From contig CBFIBG010000028.1 in assembly GCA_965660815.1 (NCBI GenBank), forward strand, positions 23,226-87,225: a DNA stretch of 64,000 nucleotides, read 5' to 3'. Origin of the DNA: Glaciecola sp965660815. GTDB taxonomy: Bacteria; Pseudomonadota; Gammaproteobacteria; Enterobacterales; Alteromonadaceae. The stretch's first letter is position 1; every line of letters starts with the position of its first letter. Positions 43,355 to 53,356 of this stretch are shown here, piece after piece. The notes beneath the pieces are model-generated. The model searched no databases, was not told where the DNA came from, and saw nothing but the letters and a program-made list of their open reading frames with translations. A program made the position numbers and the translations under genes.

Positions 43355-44761
43355 ATGTCGACTCCAGCTGACACAAAACCACTCTCATTAAAAGAAAAAG
43401 TTGGATATGGTCTAGGTGATATGGCCTCTAATTTTTATTTAGGTTTTTTTGGGTTATATCTGCTTTATTATTACACCGATGTTTATGGAATCGCACCTGC
43501 CGCCGTAGGGCTTATGTTGCTTATTTCGAAGTTTACAGATGCAATAAGCGACCCAATTATGGGGATCATTGCCGATAGAACAGAAAGTCGGTGGGGAAAA
43601 TATCGGCCATACCTATTGTGGGTTGCAATTCCCTATGGCTTGTTAGGTTTTGCAATTTTCTTCGGTCCCAACTTTTCTGATACCGGGCGCTTAATATATG
43701 CTTACGTGACTTATATAGGGGTAATGATTGCCTATACAGCGATCAATGTCCCATACTCTGCCTTGTTGGCAGTAATTTCTCCTGTTGCGGAAGAGCGCAC
43801 TAAAGCAACTACTTATCGATTTATTTGTGCAGGTCTTGGTTCTTTATTTGTCGCGGCGCTTGCTACGCCTCTTGTTCGGTTGTTTGGGGATGGAGATGAT
43901 GTGTTAGGCTTTAGGTATACCATTGGGTTGTTTGCGGTAATGTCCGTCGCCATATTTTGGTTTACTTATGCAACGACAAAAGAGCGTATTAAACTACCAA
44001 GACATGAAACAAAAATATCAAAAGACTTCAAAGAGTTATTGAAAAATGTCTCTTGGATTGTGCTGGCGATAAGCTGCATTGTAATCCTAATTGGTTTTGT
44101 GGCTAGGATGTCGAGCATCATTTTTTACGTGAAATACTATATGCCAGAAACAAGCAGTATTTCGTTTCTAATATTTGATAATGTCGCGTTATTTAGCTCT
44201 ATCGGGATCATCGGACAAATCATAGGGTCTATATCCACACCTTACTGGTTACGAGTATTTAGTAAGCATCATTTAGTGTTATTTATGTGCTTATTTCATG
44301 CAGTGCTACTTGTTATATCATACTTCTTGTCACCAGATATGTACTGGATTGCAGTAGCGTTGAACTTTTTTGGCATTATGACATTCGGAGTAATTATTAC
44401 CGTGGTGTTTGCGATGTTTACAGACTGCGCTGATTTTGGAGAGTGGAAGATTGGCTCTAGAGCGTCAGGGCTGACCGTTTCCGCTTCTATGTTTGCCTTG
44501 AAGTTTGGCTCTGCAGTGGGAGGCGCGTTGCCCGGCTTTATTCTTGCTTTTGTCGGCTTTGTTGCCAATGAAACCCTTAATGCTACTGCCTTAGAAGGCG
44601 TGCGTGTTATGTCCACGATAGTACCAGCGGTATTGTTCACAGTAGGAGGTTTAGTCATGATTTTTTATAAGTTAGATAAAACCTTATTGGATAAAATCGA
44701 GCAAGAGCTTCTTGAGCGTCGTGAGCAAGCAGGCCACAACGATTTGGCCAGTCAAGCTTAA
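43355..44761 (+). CDS. GPH-family sugar:cation symporter
   Basis: Inner-membrane symporter of the glycoside-pentoside-hexuronide family, 468 residues, about 12 membrane helices. The N-terminal KEKVGYGLGDMASNFYLGF and DAISDPIMGIIADRTESRWG (about 62-81) are clear GPH signatures, as is FTDCADFGEWKIGSRASGLT (about 350-369). AGGA precedes ATG 43355. The GH13 glucosidase follows 86 bases later on the same strand, so the transported sugar is probably an alpha-glucoside such as maltose or isomaltose; that is inference from the pairing. Confidence 0.94.
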   Translation: MSTPADTKPLSLKEKVGYGLGDMASNFYLGFFGLYLLYYYTDVYGIAPAAVGLMLLISKFTDAISDPIMGIIADRTESRWGKYRPYLLWVAIPYGLLGFAIFFGPNFSDTGRLIYAYVTYIGVMIAYTAINVPYSALLAVISPVAEERTKATTYRFICAGLGSLFVAALATPLVRLFGDGDDVLGFRYTIGLFAVMSVAIFWFTYATTKERIKLPRHETKISKDFKELLKNVSWIVLAISCIVILIGFVARMSSIIFYVKYYMPETSSISFLIFDNVALFSSIGIIGQIIGSISTPYWLRVFSKHHLVLFMCLFHAVLLVISYFLSPDMYWIAVALNFFGIMTFGVIITVVFAMFTDCADFGEWKIGSRASGLTVSASMFALKFGSAVGGALPGFILAFVGFVANETLNATALEGVRVMSTIVPAVLFTVGGLVMIFYKLDKTLLDKIEQELLERREQAGHNDLASQA

Positions 44762-44847
44762 GCAAGTAATAACCGTTTAATTAAAAATACGATAAAAGCT
44801 AAGTAATTTACTTGGCTTTTATTTTTTAAACTGATTTCAGGAATATT

Positions 44848-46569
44848 ATGTCACAGGCTAAAAAACATCATGTTGCTTCTGATGTGTTATCAGATACTCA
44901 GAAATGGTGGAAAGAACAAATTATTTATCAAATCTATCCTCGAAGTTTTAAAGACTCTACCGGAAACGGTATAGGAGATTTAAGAGGTATAATTAATAAG
45001 CTCGATTATATTAAAAATTTAGGTGTTACTGCGGTTTGGATCAATCCGTTTTATGCCTCACCCAACGATGACAACGGCTATGATATTAGTGATTATCGAG
45101 CCATATTACCAGAGTTTGGCACCATGCAAGATTTTGACGAATTGTTGCGTGGGTTGCATGAGAGAAATATTAAATTTGTAATGGATCTTGTGGTCAACCA
45201 TACCAGCGACGAGCATGAGTGGTTTAAACAAGCCAAAAGCTCAAGAGATAACCCGTATCGAGATTATTATCATTGGTGGCCCGCAGAAAAAGGGAAGCCC
45301 AATTTTCGATGGAGTTATTTTGATGAAAAAGGGGAGGCGTGGAAGTACGACAAACAAACTGACGCATACTATCTTCATTACTTTTCAGTCAAACAGCCAG
45401 ATTTAAACTGGGAAAACCCAAAAGTCAGGCAAGAAGTTTATAACATCATGAAATATTGGGCTGAGAAGGGGGTCGATGGCTTTAGGTTGGACGCATTTCA
45501 ATTTGTATCAAAAGACACGACTTTTCCAGACCTACCAGATAGTTATAAAAAAGATTTATCGCAAGTCATTAAGTATCACGGAATGGGACCCAATCTGCAT
45601 GCATACCTCCGCGAAATGTACGACGAAGTATTATCAAAATACGATGTTTTCGCCGTGAGCGAAGGAGCAGGGTCCACTTTTCAAGACGCGCATGATTTGG
45701 TTGATGAAGAGCGAAAAGAACTGCAAATGGCCTATCATTTTGAAGGGGTTGAACTGAAAAAAGACATTAATAGCCCTCCTAGCGTTCTCGATTTCAAACA
45801 ATTACATTCCAAATGGGACGCATCTTTCGCAGAAAAAGGCTGGATTTCAATATATTTAGCCAATCATGATTGTCCTAGAATGGTGTCACGTTTTGCCGAC
45901 GATTCATCTAAGTTCAGAGAATTTAGCGCAAAACTATTAAATACTTTTTTAATGACCATGAGAGGCACTCCATATTGTTATTTTGGCGACGAATTAGGTA
46001 TGACCAATATTGACTTTACCGACATAAGTGAATATCAGGATATTGCTGCCATTAATGGATACAAAAAAGCGATGTACGAGAATCGTGATATGGTTGAATA
46101 CATGCAAGAGCTTAGAGCATTTTCAAGAGATCACAGTCGTACTCCGATGCAGTGGGATAACAGTGAGTACGCTGGTTTTTCAGACGTTAAGCCATGGCTT
46201 AAAGTCAATCCTAATAAAGATGTTGTAAACGTCAAGTCTCAAGATAATATGCCTCACTCAGTGCTGAATCATTTTAGGAGCTTGACTAAACTGCGCACTG
46301 AAAACAAAACATTGGTTTACGGAAAGTATAGGTTGTTGTTACCTGAACACGAGCATTTGTATGCATATACCAGAGAAGATAAAAACGCGTGTTTCTTAAT
46401 TATATTAAACATGTCCAAACAGGAACAGGCGTTTGACGTCGAAAATCTGTCCAAATCTAAATTTAATATTTTAATAAACAGTCATAACGTTGACCATATA
46501 AACGCTAATGAAGTGACCCACCTGTTGCCTTATCAATCAATGGTGCTAAAAGCCGTTGACGGTTGTTAA
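44848..46569 (+). CDS. GH13 alpha-glucosidase / oligo-1,6-glucosidase
   Basis: Retaining glucosidase of 573 residues that would release glucose from small alpha-glucosides in the cytoplasm (no signal peptide). TIM-barrel motifs in order: DLVVNHTSDEHEWF (113-126, region I), GFRLDAFQFV with nucleophile Asp215 (region II), the acid/base Glu272 in VSEGAG, and NHD with Asp341. NHTSDEHEWF and the PRSFKDSTGNGIGDLRG opening are typical of the oligosaccharide-specific GH13 subfamilies. It follows the GPH symporter and is followed by a hairpin, so the two form a sugar-use unit. No regulator is adjacent. Confidence 0.95.
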   Translation: MSQAKKHHVASDVLSDTQKWWKEQIIYQIYPRSFKDSTGNGIGDLRGIINKLDYIKNLGVTAVWINPFYASPNDDNGYDISDYRAILPEFGTMQDFDELLRGLHERNIKFVMDLVVNHTSDEHEWFKQAKSSRDNPYRDYYHWWPAEKGKPNFRWSYFDEKGEAWKYDKQTDAYYLHYFSVKQPDLNWENPKVRQEVYNIMKYWAEKGVDGFRLDAFQFVSKDTTFPDLPDSYKKDLSQVIKYHGMGPNLHAYLREMYDEVLSKYDVFAVSEGAGSTFQDAHDLVDEERKELQMAYHFEGVELKKDINSPPSVLDFKQLHSKWDASFAEKGWISIYLANHDCPRMVSRFADDSSKFREFSAKLLNTFLMTMRGTPYCYFGDELGMTNIDFTDISEYQDIAAINGYKKAMYENRDMVEYMQELRAFSRDHSRTPMQWDNSEYAGFSDVKPWLKVNPNKDVVNVKSQDNMPHSVLNHFRSLTKLRTENKTLVYGKYRLLLPEHEHLYAYTREDKNACFLIILNMSKQEQAFDVENLSKSKFNILINSHNVDHINANEVTHLLPYQSMVLKAVDGC

Positions 46570-46599
46570 TTTTATTTGATTAGGGCTAAGTTGAGAGAA

Positions 46600-46621
46600 A
46601 GTGGGGCTTTATTGCCCCACT
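46600..46621. terminator. Bidirectional hairpin terminator
   Basis: AGTGGGGC (46600-46607) pairs perfectly with GCCCCACT (46614-46621) around TTTATT, between the convergent glucosidase and glutathione peroxidase genes. On the minus strand TTTCTC follows. T-tracts are short, so it relies on the stem. Confidence 0.8.
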
Positions 46622-46627
46622 GAACCA

Positions 46628-47197
46628 TTATTGGTTTAGTTTAAGTGCTTGCTTTACATCAACTAAAAAGCTCTCGTCAAGTGGATCAACTCTTGAGCCA
46701 TAATGAGTAACTACGCTACCGTCGGTATTCATTAAATACTTGTTAAAATTCCATTTTGGGGATTTTCCCGTCATTTCGGCCAATTTGGCGAAAAGCGGAT
46801 CAGCGTCTTTGCCTCTTACAGACAAAGGTTCAAACATTGGGAAAGTTACCCCATAAGTCAGTTCACATACCTCTGCGGTGTCGCTTTCATCTGAGAACTC
46901 TTGTTTGAAATCGTTAGAAGGAAAGCCAACCACAACAAGCCCTTGGTTTTTATAATTATCGTAGAGTGTTTCTAAACTCTCAAATTGAGGCGTGTATCCG
47001 CATTTGCTTGCCGTATTTACGAAAAGTACGGCCTTACCGCTAAACTCTTCACACATATTCACAACTTCTTGAGAATTGAGTTTGCGCTTCATGTGTTTTA
47101 AAACCTCAGGACATTGTTGTGCAGAAAACACGGGTGCACTTAACAATGAAATCATTAATAAGCTTATTATTTGAATTAATTTAGTAGATACGTTCAT
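46628..47197 (-). CDS. Glutathione peroxidase-like protein with signal peptide
   Basis: Thiol peroxidase of 189 residues. The N-terminus (KLIQIISLLMISLLSAPVFS, cut near residue 26) is a signal peptide, so it probably acts in the periplasm. Motifs: NTASKCGYTPQF with peroxidatic Cys66, VVVGFPSNDF (with Ser-Asn where SCNQF is common), CELTYGVTFPMF holding the probable resolving Cys, and KWNFNKYLM. There is no selenocysteine codon. The electron donor is more likely thioredoxin-like than glutathione, from family knowledge. ATG 47197 fits the signal peptide. It is divergent from the S9 peptidase gene. Confidence 0.93.
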   Translation of the reverse strand: MNVSTKLIQIISLLMISLLSAPVFSAQQCPEVLKHMKRKLNSQEVVNMCEEFSGKAVLFVNTASKCGYTPQFESLETLYDNYKNQGLVVVGFPSNDFKQEFSDESDTAEVCELTYGVTFPMFEPLSVRGKDADPLFAKLAEMTGKSPKWNFNKYLMNTDGSVVTHYGSRVDPLDESFLVDVKQALKLNQ

Positions 47198-47533
47198 TAT
47201 GATTCCTAACTCTATGTTTGTACCATAAATATGTATAAATAGAAGAATAGATCATATCCAGCACCTAAAGAGTGATTAAATTAAAACTAACTTAGCTAAC
47301 GATTCGTAGTGTTACTAGTGGCAATAACAAACTTGATTGAATAATGAACGTCACCCATCATTGCTTTGTTGCTTTACCAGATATGTTATCGTATCTATGC
47401 TAATTACTAAGCAGGCAAAACAAAAAAACGTGAAGCAGACAAGATAAATTAACCTAGGTTTGATTTACTAATGCATTTGTCGGCAAAACGATTTTTTGCG
47501 TCTGTGGGTGCCAAATACACTTTGAGAAAAAAT
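47198..47533. other. Intergenic region, divergent promoters
   Basis: About 335 bp between the glutathione peroxidase and S9 peptidase genes. An upstream in-frame extension of the peptidase gene (from 47471) falls here and is not accepted as coding. No palindrome or hairpin of note was seen. Confidence 0.45.
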
Positions 47534-50038
47534 ATGAATAAAACGATATTACGTATGCCAATATTATTCATGGCATCTACATTATTAGGCTGTCAATTAA
47601 CTTCGCAAACCGATACAGATAAATACCCTAGTGATTCATCAAATGCTTCTTACAATACCGAAATAATACAAGGCTCAACTTCTTCAAATACTGAACGAAC
47701 AACTGTGGAGAACGCTCAGCTTACGATGGAGCAAATAATGGCTGATCCTGATTGGCTAGGCAGGCAGCCGCAAGATGCGTTTTTTGCTCCCTTGGGGCAA
47801 GCTATGCTTTACTATCGTAAGCGCGAGGGTTCAGTAGTTAAAGACGTTTTTGCCACCAACCCCGAACAGGGGAATGGCAGCAAAGTCGAATTATCAGAGC
47901 TTCATATGTATAAATATGACAGGCTCATCGATGATGATGATCACGATTTTGTGGCCTACATTTTCGAAGGAAATCTGTTTGTCCAGTTAAGACAAACAGG
48001 AGAAATTAAACAATTAACGCGTTGGTCACAAGCAATAAAGAATATTGCTTATATGAACGATACAGCTGTTTCTTTCCAACGTGGAAATGCTTTCTACAGC
48101 ATCGATGTGTATTCTGGTAAATTGATACAGCACTTTGAGTGGTCATTTGCTAACAAACCTATTGCAGTAAAACCGGCTCAAGATTACGTAGAACAAGAAC
48201 AACACAAATTAATCGAGTACGTAAGGGTACAACGAAAAAACAGGCAAGACAGACATAATTACCAACAGCAGCTCGAGCAAGCTAATTCAAGTATAATGAG
48301 CTCGCATTTTTATTTTGATAAAAATCATGTTAACGCATCGGCAAGTATATCGCCGGATGGCGCTTATGCGATAGTCGTCACTAAAGAAAATATACCTACG
48401 CGTGATGAAAGCGATATTATGCCCGATTATATTGAAGAAAGTGGTCGCATTGCCGTAAAGTCAGTGCGTCAACGGGTGGCCGACGCGACTCCTTTTTCTC
48501 ATAAAGTCCATTTTCTTGACTTGAGACAAAATACACAAAAGGAAATTAGTTTCGTTAATTTACCCGGGTATAACGACGACGTATTAGAAGATGTAAAACG
48601 TGAGAACGCTGAAGCCATAGGTGAAACCTACACGGCTAATAGACTCCCCCGAGATATTCGTCTGCTCTCAGATAGATACGCAACGGAAACGCCGATTAAG
48701 TGGCATGATAATGCTCGGTATGCTGCATTGATGCTAGAGGCGTGGGATAACAAAGACAGATGGATAGTGACTTTAGACGTCAACGATCCCAGGTTCGTTA
48801 CTCAGCACAGGTTACACGACAATGCTTGGGTCAATTATAGATTTAATCAATTTGGTTGGTTTGATGAGTCAAACACGCTTTATCTATTGAGCGAACAGAG
48901 TGGTTATTCACATATTTATACAAAAGCACTTGATGGAGAATTACAACAAATTACCCAGGGTCGATTTGTAGTAGATGAGGTTAAGCTGACTAAAGACGAT
49001 GCTTTCTTTTATTACAAAGCGAATAAAAAGCACCCTGGGATTTATGAAATTTATAGAGTAGACAACAAGGGCCAACAGACAACAGCGTTAACCGATTTAA
49101 ACGGAATGACCGATTTTAAACTAAGCCCAAATGAAGACGTATTGCTCTTAACCCACAGTAAGCTGGCAATGCCGCCCGAACTGTATACAAAATCAATTGG
49201 TTCTTCAAAACCGGCTAGCAGGCTAACCAATACCGTCAGCGAAGCGTTCTTATCTATTGATTGGTCTGTTCCATCTATTGTACCCATTAAATCCAGTCAC
49301 GTAGAGCAGCCCATTTACTCGCGAGTTTATACACCTAAAACTGATAGTGACACACCAAGAAGGGCGGTGGTGTTTAATCACGGAGCAGGCTATTTACAGA
49401 ACGCTCATTTAGGTTGGTCTGCGTATTTTAGAGAGTTTATGTTTCACAGCTTACTGGTTTCACAAGGTTATGTAGTGCTGGATATGGATTTTCGAGCATC
49501 TCGTGGATATGGTCGAGATTGGCGCACAGCCATTTATAGACGAATGGGTACCCCTGAGGTTCAAGATTTAAAAGACGGGGTAGACTGGTTAGTTGAAAAC
49601 GCCAACGTCGATAGAAATAGAATTGGTACATACGGTGGGAGCTATGGTGGGTTTTTAACTTTTATGGCGCTTTTCAATGAGCCTGACTTATTCCAAGCCG
49701 GAGCGGCAATAAGACCTGTGTCAGATTGGGCTCACTACAATACTGGCTATACGTCTAATATTCTTAATACACCTGACATAGATCCAATTGCCTATCAAAG
49801 AAGCTCACCTATTTATTTTGCTGAGGGGCTGACCAAACCTTTGTTAATAAATGCGCCCATGGTAGACAATAATGTTTTCTTTGTGGACGTAGTTAGATTG
49901 GTACAACGGTTGATAGAGCTAGAAATAGTGCATTTTGAAACAGCGATTTATCCGGTTGAGCCACACGGCTTTGTGCAACCTAGTTCATGGTTGGATGAAT
50001 ATAGACGGATCTATAAGCTGTTTGACACAAATTTATAG
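47534..50038 (+). CDS. S9-family prolyl oligopeptidase-like lipoprotein (DPP4/acylaminoacyl type)
   Basis: Serine peptidase of 834 residues with an N-terminal beta-propeller (about 80-560) and a C-terminal alpha/beta-hydrolase domain. The start is a lipoprotein signal (MNKTILRMPILFMASTLLGC, lipobox Cys at 20), so it is probably anchored in the envelope. Catalytic Ser703 lies in GTYGGSYGGF, Asp778 in APMVDNNVFF and His811 in VEPHGFV, matching the S9B/S9C triad; the usual HGxxDxNV reads NAPMVDNNV. ATG 47534 is preferred to ATG 47471, which would put 21 unrelated residues before the signal. It probably trims peptides from its surface. Confidence 0.93.
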   Translation: MNKTILRMPILFMASTLLGCQLTSQTDTDKYPSDSSNASYNTEIIQGSTSSNTERTTVENAQLTMEQIMADPDWLGRQPQDAFFAPLGQAMLYYRKREGSVVKDVFATNPEQGNGSKVELSELHMYKYDRLIDDDDHDFVAYIFEGNLFVQLRQTGEIKQLTRWSQAIKNIAYMNDTAVSFQRGNAFYSIDVYSGKLIQHFEWSFANKPIAVKPAQDYVEQEQHKLIEYVRVQRKNRQDRHNYQQQLEQANSSIMSSHFYFDKNHVNASASISPDGAYAIVVTKENIPTRDESDIMPDYIEESGRIAVKSVRQRVADATPFSHKVHFLDLRQNTQKEISFVNLPGYNDDVLEDVKRENAEAIGETYTANRLPRDIRLLSDRYATETPIKWHDNARYAALMLEAWDNKDRWIVTLDVNDPRFVTQHRLHDNAWVNYRFNQFGWFDESNTLYLLSEQSGYSHIYTKALDGELQQITQGRFVVDEVKLTKDDAFFYYKANKKHPGIYEIYRVDNKGQQTTALTDLNGMTDFKLSPNEDVLLLTHSKLAMPPELYTKSIGSSKPASRLTNTVSEAFLSIDWSVPSIVPIKSSHVEQPIYSRVYTPKTDSDTPRRAVVFNHGAGYLQNAHLGWSAYFREFMFHSLLVSQGYVVLDMDFRASRGYGRDWRTAIYRRMGTPEVQDLKDGVDWLVENANVDRNRIGTYGGSYGGFLTFMALFNEPDLFQAGAAIRPVSDWAHYNTGYTSNILNTPDIDPIAYQRSSPIYFAEGLTKPLLINAPMVDNNVFFVDVVRLVQRLIELEIVHFETAIYPVEPHGFVQPSSWLDEYRRIYKLFDTNL

Positions 50039-50128
50039 CCGGTCTGTCTGCATATTTAGGCGCTCAAAATGCGCGAGCGCCTTTCTATCGAACACCGGCC
50101 TAATGCTTGTATACTGGCCAAGTTTACC

Positions 50129-50740
50129 TTAATCCACTCGAAGACAGGGCCGCAAAAGAATGCTAAAAATGCCCAGAATTATCCCTATGATGGCCCCATA
50201 CAAATGAGCATCTACTGCAACGTTAGCTTGAATAAGGTCCGATAGAAATGTGCTGGAAGAAAAGAGTTGTTCGTCAACGAGTTTAATCAAAAGACCTAGT
50301 AATAATAAGTAACCGCTTTTGCGCTTAAGTTTTATATCAATGATCACGCCCCAAGCAAAAATACCATGCAGTATCCCAGATAATCCTACGTACCAATTGA
50401 TATCAGTTGAAAACCACAAAATACAAAGTGAAGTCATGATACATAAAACAATCGTTAACCCAAAAAATCGCGCGGGCCTTACATATTCTCCGTGCAACAT
50501 ATAAAGCAATGCAAGTCCGATTATATTCATAATATAGTGATAAAAATTAGTGTGAAGAAAATGACCCGTGATCAACCGCCAGTATTCACCAGCATAAATT
50601 TCTGCTCTATCAAAAGAGAAGATGGATTGATTGATTGCGCCTTCGCTATGAAGCCCATAATATAGAGCAAACACAGTAGCGATTAAAAATATTACGATAT
50701 AAACGGCAGATGAATGGACGTTTGAAGACGCTTTGCTCAT
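50129..50740 (-). CDS. rrtA: Rhombosortase (rhomboid-family intramembrane serine protease)
   Basis: Membrane protease of 203 residues with about six helices. The catalytic pair reads GLSGILHG with Ser121 and His179 in DAHLYGAIIG. The GLSGxxHG form and the small size fit the rhombosortase subfamily, which processes proteins with C-terminal GlyGly-CTERM tails. No protein with such a tail is coded in this window, so its substrates are elsewhere. It is convergent with the S9 peptidase gene and lies 28 bp from the start of the enoyl-CoA hydratase region on the other strand. ATG 50740 is the natural start. Confidence 0.88.
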   Translation of the reverse strand: MSKASSNVHSSAVYIVIFLIATVFALYYGLHSEGAINQSIFSFDRAEIYAGEYWRLITGHFLHTNFYHYIMNIIGLALLYMLHGEYVRPARFFGLTIVLCIMTSLCILWFSTDINWYVGLSGILHGIFAWGVIIDIKLKRKSGYLLLLGLLIKLVDEQLFSSSTFLSDLIQANVAVDAHLYGAIIGIILGIFSILLRPCLRVD

Positions 50741-50825
50741 AGTTAGCTATTAATACTCTTTATGGTAAATGCCAGTTAAACTAGTTAAACTGAGATCAAA
50801 TCAAAAACAACGACAAGTTAAACCT

Positions 50826-51581
50826 ATGATCCATGAAGTCCTTGAAAATAATATATTAACCATTCTAATTGATAGAACAAATAAAAAGAATGCTTTAATC
50901 CCCAAGATGTATAACGATATGGCGATAGCGATTGAAAACGCGCCAAGTAGTGCAACAGTCATATTGATCAAAGGCGAGGGCGGTATCTTTACTGCCGGAA
51001 ACGATGTTTCTGAGTTTATCAAAAATTCCCGTAGTGAGATGTCAGAAGTCAATGAAACTTACCGGTTTATGCAAGCCTTGCTAAAATGCCCTCTGCCAGT
51101 TGTTGCTCAAGTCGAAGGCTTGGCCATTGGCATTGGCTCAACTTTGCTTCTTCACTGCGATTTTGTTTTGTGCCACGAGAATACCAAATTTGCCATGCCA
51201 TTTATTAATCTTGGACTGGTTCCAGAATATGCGTCAAGCTATATATTGCCAAGGGTAGGGGGGCATTTAAAAGCCTGCAAATTACTCATGTTAGGTGAAA
51301 CATTCGGCGCTCAAACTGCAAAAGAATGCGGCTTCGTGACAGAAATTCATGGCAGTGATCTAAATGCAGCGGTTAACGATTTACTCGAATCGTTAACAAA
51401 AAAACCTTCGCTTGCGTTACAACAAACGAAAGCCTTGCTAAAGTATGACGCCAATGCGGTCGCAGCGCACATAGATGAAGAGCTTAAAGTCTTTGTCAAA
51501 GCCATGCAATCAGAGCCAGCAAAAGAAGCCTTCGAGGCCTTCATCGAAAAGCGAGCAGTCAATTACGACATTTTCAAATAA
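50826..51581 (+). CDS. Enoyl-CoA hydratase/isomerase family protein
   Basis: Crotonase-fold enzyme of 251 residues acting on an unsaturated acyl-CoA. It has the CoA-binding and oxyanion motifs GEGGIFTAGNDVSEF (about 57-71) and VEGLAIGIGSTLLLHCDFVL (about 97-116), with FAMPFINLGLVPEYASSYIL following. The usual second catalytic Glu is replaced by the EY pair (LVPEYAS), as in many isomerase-type members, so hydratase or isomerase activity cannot be separated. ATG 50826 is chosen; an in-frame ATG at 50769 would add 19 basic residues. A gamma-glutamyltransferase gene follows 15 bases later. Confidence 0.9.
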   Translation: MIHEVLENNILTILIDRTNKKNALIPKMYNDMAIAIENAPSSATVILIKGEGGIFTAGNDVSEFIKNSRSEMSEVNETYRFMQALLKCPLPVVAQVEGLAIGIGSTLLLHCDFVLCHENTKFAMPFINLGLVPEYASSYILPRVGGHLKACKLLMLGETFGAQTAKECGFVTEIHGSDLNAAVNDLLESLTKKPSLALQQTKALLKYDANAVAAHIDEELKVFVKAMQSEPAKEAFEAFIEKRAVNYDIFK

Positions 51582-51596
51582 GGACATAAACAAAGT

Positions 51597-53351
51597 ATGA
51601 ATTTTTTCTCAATTTTAATTGCGCTCTTTTTTTTCACATACGGTGTTTTTGTGCCCAGTCAAGCGTGGTCTCAAGTGGTGCTCGAAGATAGAGAGCCCGA
51701 AGCCGCTACCGGGGTTACCAAAAAAAAATTAGCAATCGCAGACAACTACATGGTTGCAGCGGCAAATCCTTATGCTGCATGGGCTGGGAAAAATATTATT
51801 GAGAAAGGTGGCAGCGCATTGGATGCAGCGATAGCGGTACAAGCTATGTTGACGTTAGTAGAGCCACAATCATCAGGGATAGGCGGCGGGGCTTTTATTA
51901 TGTATTGGGACAACAATAAAAAGCAGTTGTACACCTTTGATGGCAGAGAAACAGCGCCAGCGAGCATATCTAGTAAAGTATTTCTTAAAAATGGCCAACC
52001 TATGGAATGGCGAGACGCAGTTGTAGGTGGCAAGTCAGTTGGCGTACCCGGTGTGCTAAGAGCAATGGAAAAAGCGCATCAAAAATTTGGTAAATTACCT
52101 TGGAAAACATTATTTAAAGACACAATAGAGCAATCAAGAAAAGGCTTTATAGTGTCTGAGCGATTGGCAAGATTACTCGAGTTAGATTTGCATCCCGGCG
52201 TGGATGAGTTTTATGACACGCAACAGTATTTTAAACCTAAAGGTAAACCTCTTAAAGAAGGTGAAATAAAACGCAACCCTGCGTTAGCAGATACACTTGC
52301 TACAATTGCTAATAAAGGTGCTGACGCGTTTTACACGGGGGAAATTGCTGAAAAGATATCAACTGCGGTACGCACAGCACCAATTAATCCTGGGTCTTTG
52401 AGTGTCAACGATTTAGCTCGTTATACGGCAATCGAAAGAAAGCCGATGTGTAATGACTATCGACAGCTTAAAGTGTGTGGTATGGCGCCGCCTAGTTCTG
52501 GAGGGGTTACGGTATATCAAATCCTCAAATTGCTTGAAAAATTTGATCTGTCAAAGTTAGGTGCCCAAAGTGTCGAATTCGTTCATTTATTTAGCCAAGC
52601 CAGTGCATTAGCATACGCGGACAGGAATAAGTACATTGCCGATTTATCTTACCTAGATATGTCTCCCATTCCATTAATCACGCCGAACTATATCGCGCAT
52701 CGTGCACAACAAGTTTCTCTTGAGGAAGATTGGAAAAAAGCCAAGGCGGGCATGCCGTTTTATGCGAATAATCTGGCACTAGACAACGCTCTCGAATTAG
52801 ATAGTACATCTCACATTGCGATTGTGGATAAACAAGGCAATGCGTTGTCTATGACCGCGAGCATCGAATACATGTTTGGTTCAGGGTTAATGGTAGAAGG
52901 TTTTTTGTTGAATAATCAGCTGACGGATTTTTCGTTAAATCCAATAAAAGACAACAAGCTAGTATTAAACCGAGCTCAACCAAACAAACGTCCAAGAAGC
53001 GCTATGAGTCCTACAATGTTGTTCGATAAAGATAACAAACTAAAACTCGTGGTGGGCTCCCCTGGTGGAAGCCGAATTATTAATTATGTCGCGCAGACTA
53101 TTATCAATGTTGTTGATTTTGACATGGATATTCAGTCCGCAATAGACGCTCCGAGAATTACTAACCGCAACGACGTTACGTCGCTGGAAAAGGGTACTAA
53201 TATTGTAAATTTAAAAAGTGCGCTTGAAGCGAAAGGACATGAAGTCCAAGTCGTTGATTTAAATTCTGGACTACACGGAGTTCAATTTAAAGAGGGTAAA
53301 TTGCTAGGCGGTGCCGACCCTAGAAGAGAAGGCGTTGCGGTTGGTCAATAA
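51597..53351 (+). CDS. ggt: Gamma-glutamyltransferase
   Basis: Ntn hydrolase of 584 residues that hydrolyses glutathione and transfers glutamyl groups, periplasmic. The signal peptide is about 1-25 (ILIALFFFTYGVFVPSQAWS). The autoprocessing nucleophile is Thr404 in ELDSTSHIAIVDKQG, where the precursor splits into large and small subunits. SGIGGGAFIMY (about 93-103) and RSAMSPTMLF with GSPGGSRIINY are further family motifs. The glutamate-binding Arg is in DGRETAP. It sits 15 bases after the crotonase gene with no functional link that I know; both may be expressed together. Confidence 0.95.
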   Translation: MNFFSILIALFFFTYGVFVPSQAWSQVVLEDREPEAATGVTKKKLAIADNYMVAAANPYAAWAGKNIIEKGGSALDAAIAVQAMLTLVEPQSSGIGGGAFIMYWDNNKKQLYTFDGRETAPASISSKVFLKNGQPMEWRDAVVGGKSVGVPGVLRAMEKAHQKFGKLPWKTLFKDTIEQSRKGFIVSERLARLLELDLHPGVDEFYDTQQYFKPKGKPLKEGEIKRNPALADTLATIANKGADAFYTGEIAEKISTAVRTAPINPGSLSVNDLARYTAIERKPMCNDYRQLKVCGMAPPSSGGVTVYQILKLLEKFDLSKLGAQSVEFVHLFSQASALAYADRNKYIADLSYLDMSPIPLITPNYIAHRAQQVSLEEDWKKAKAGMPFYANNLALDNALELDSTSHIAIVDKQGNALSMTASIEYMFGSGLMVEGFLLNNQLTDFSLNPIKDNKLVLNRAQPNKRPRSAMSPTMLFDKDNKLKLVVGSPGGSRIINYVAQTIINVVDFDMDIQSAIDAPRITNRNDVTSLEKGTNIVNLKSALEAKGHEVQVVDLNSGLHGVQFKEGKLLGGADPRREGVAVGQ

Positions 53352-53356
53352 TATAA

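Noticed and set aside
47471..47533. Longer S9 peptidase N-terminus from ATG 47471
   Set aside because: It would put 21 residues in front of a clear lipoprotein signal peptide. ATG 47534 gives a normal lipobox position.
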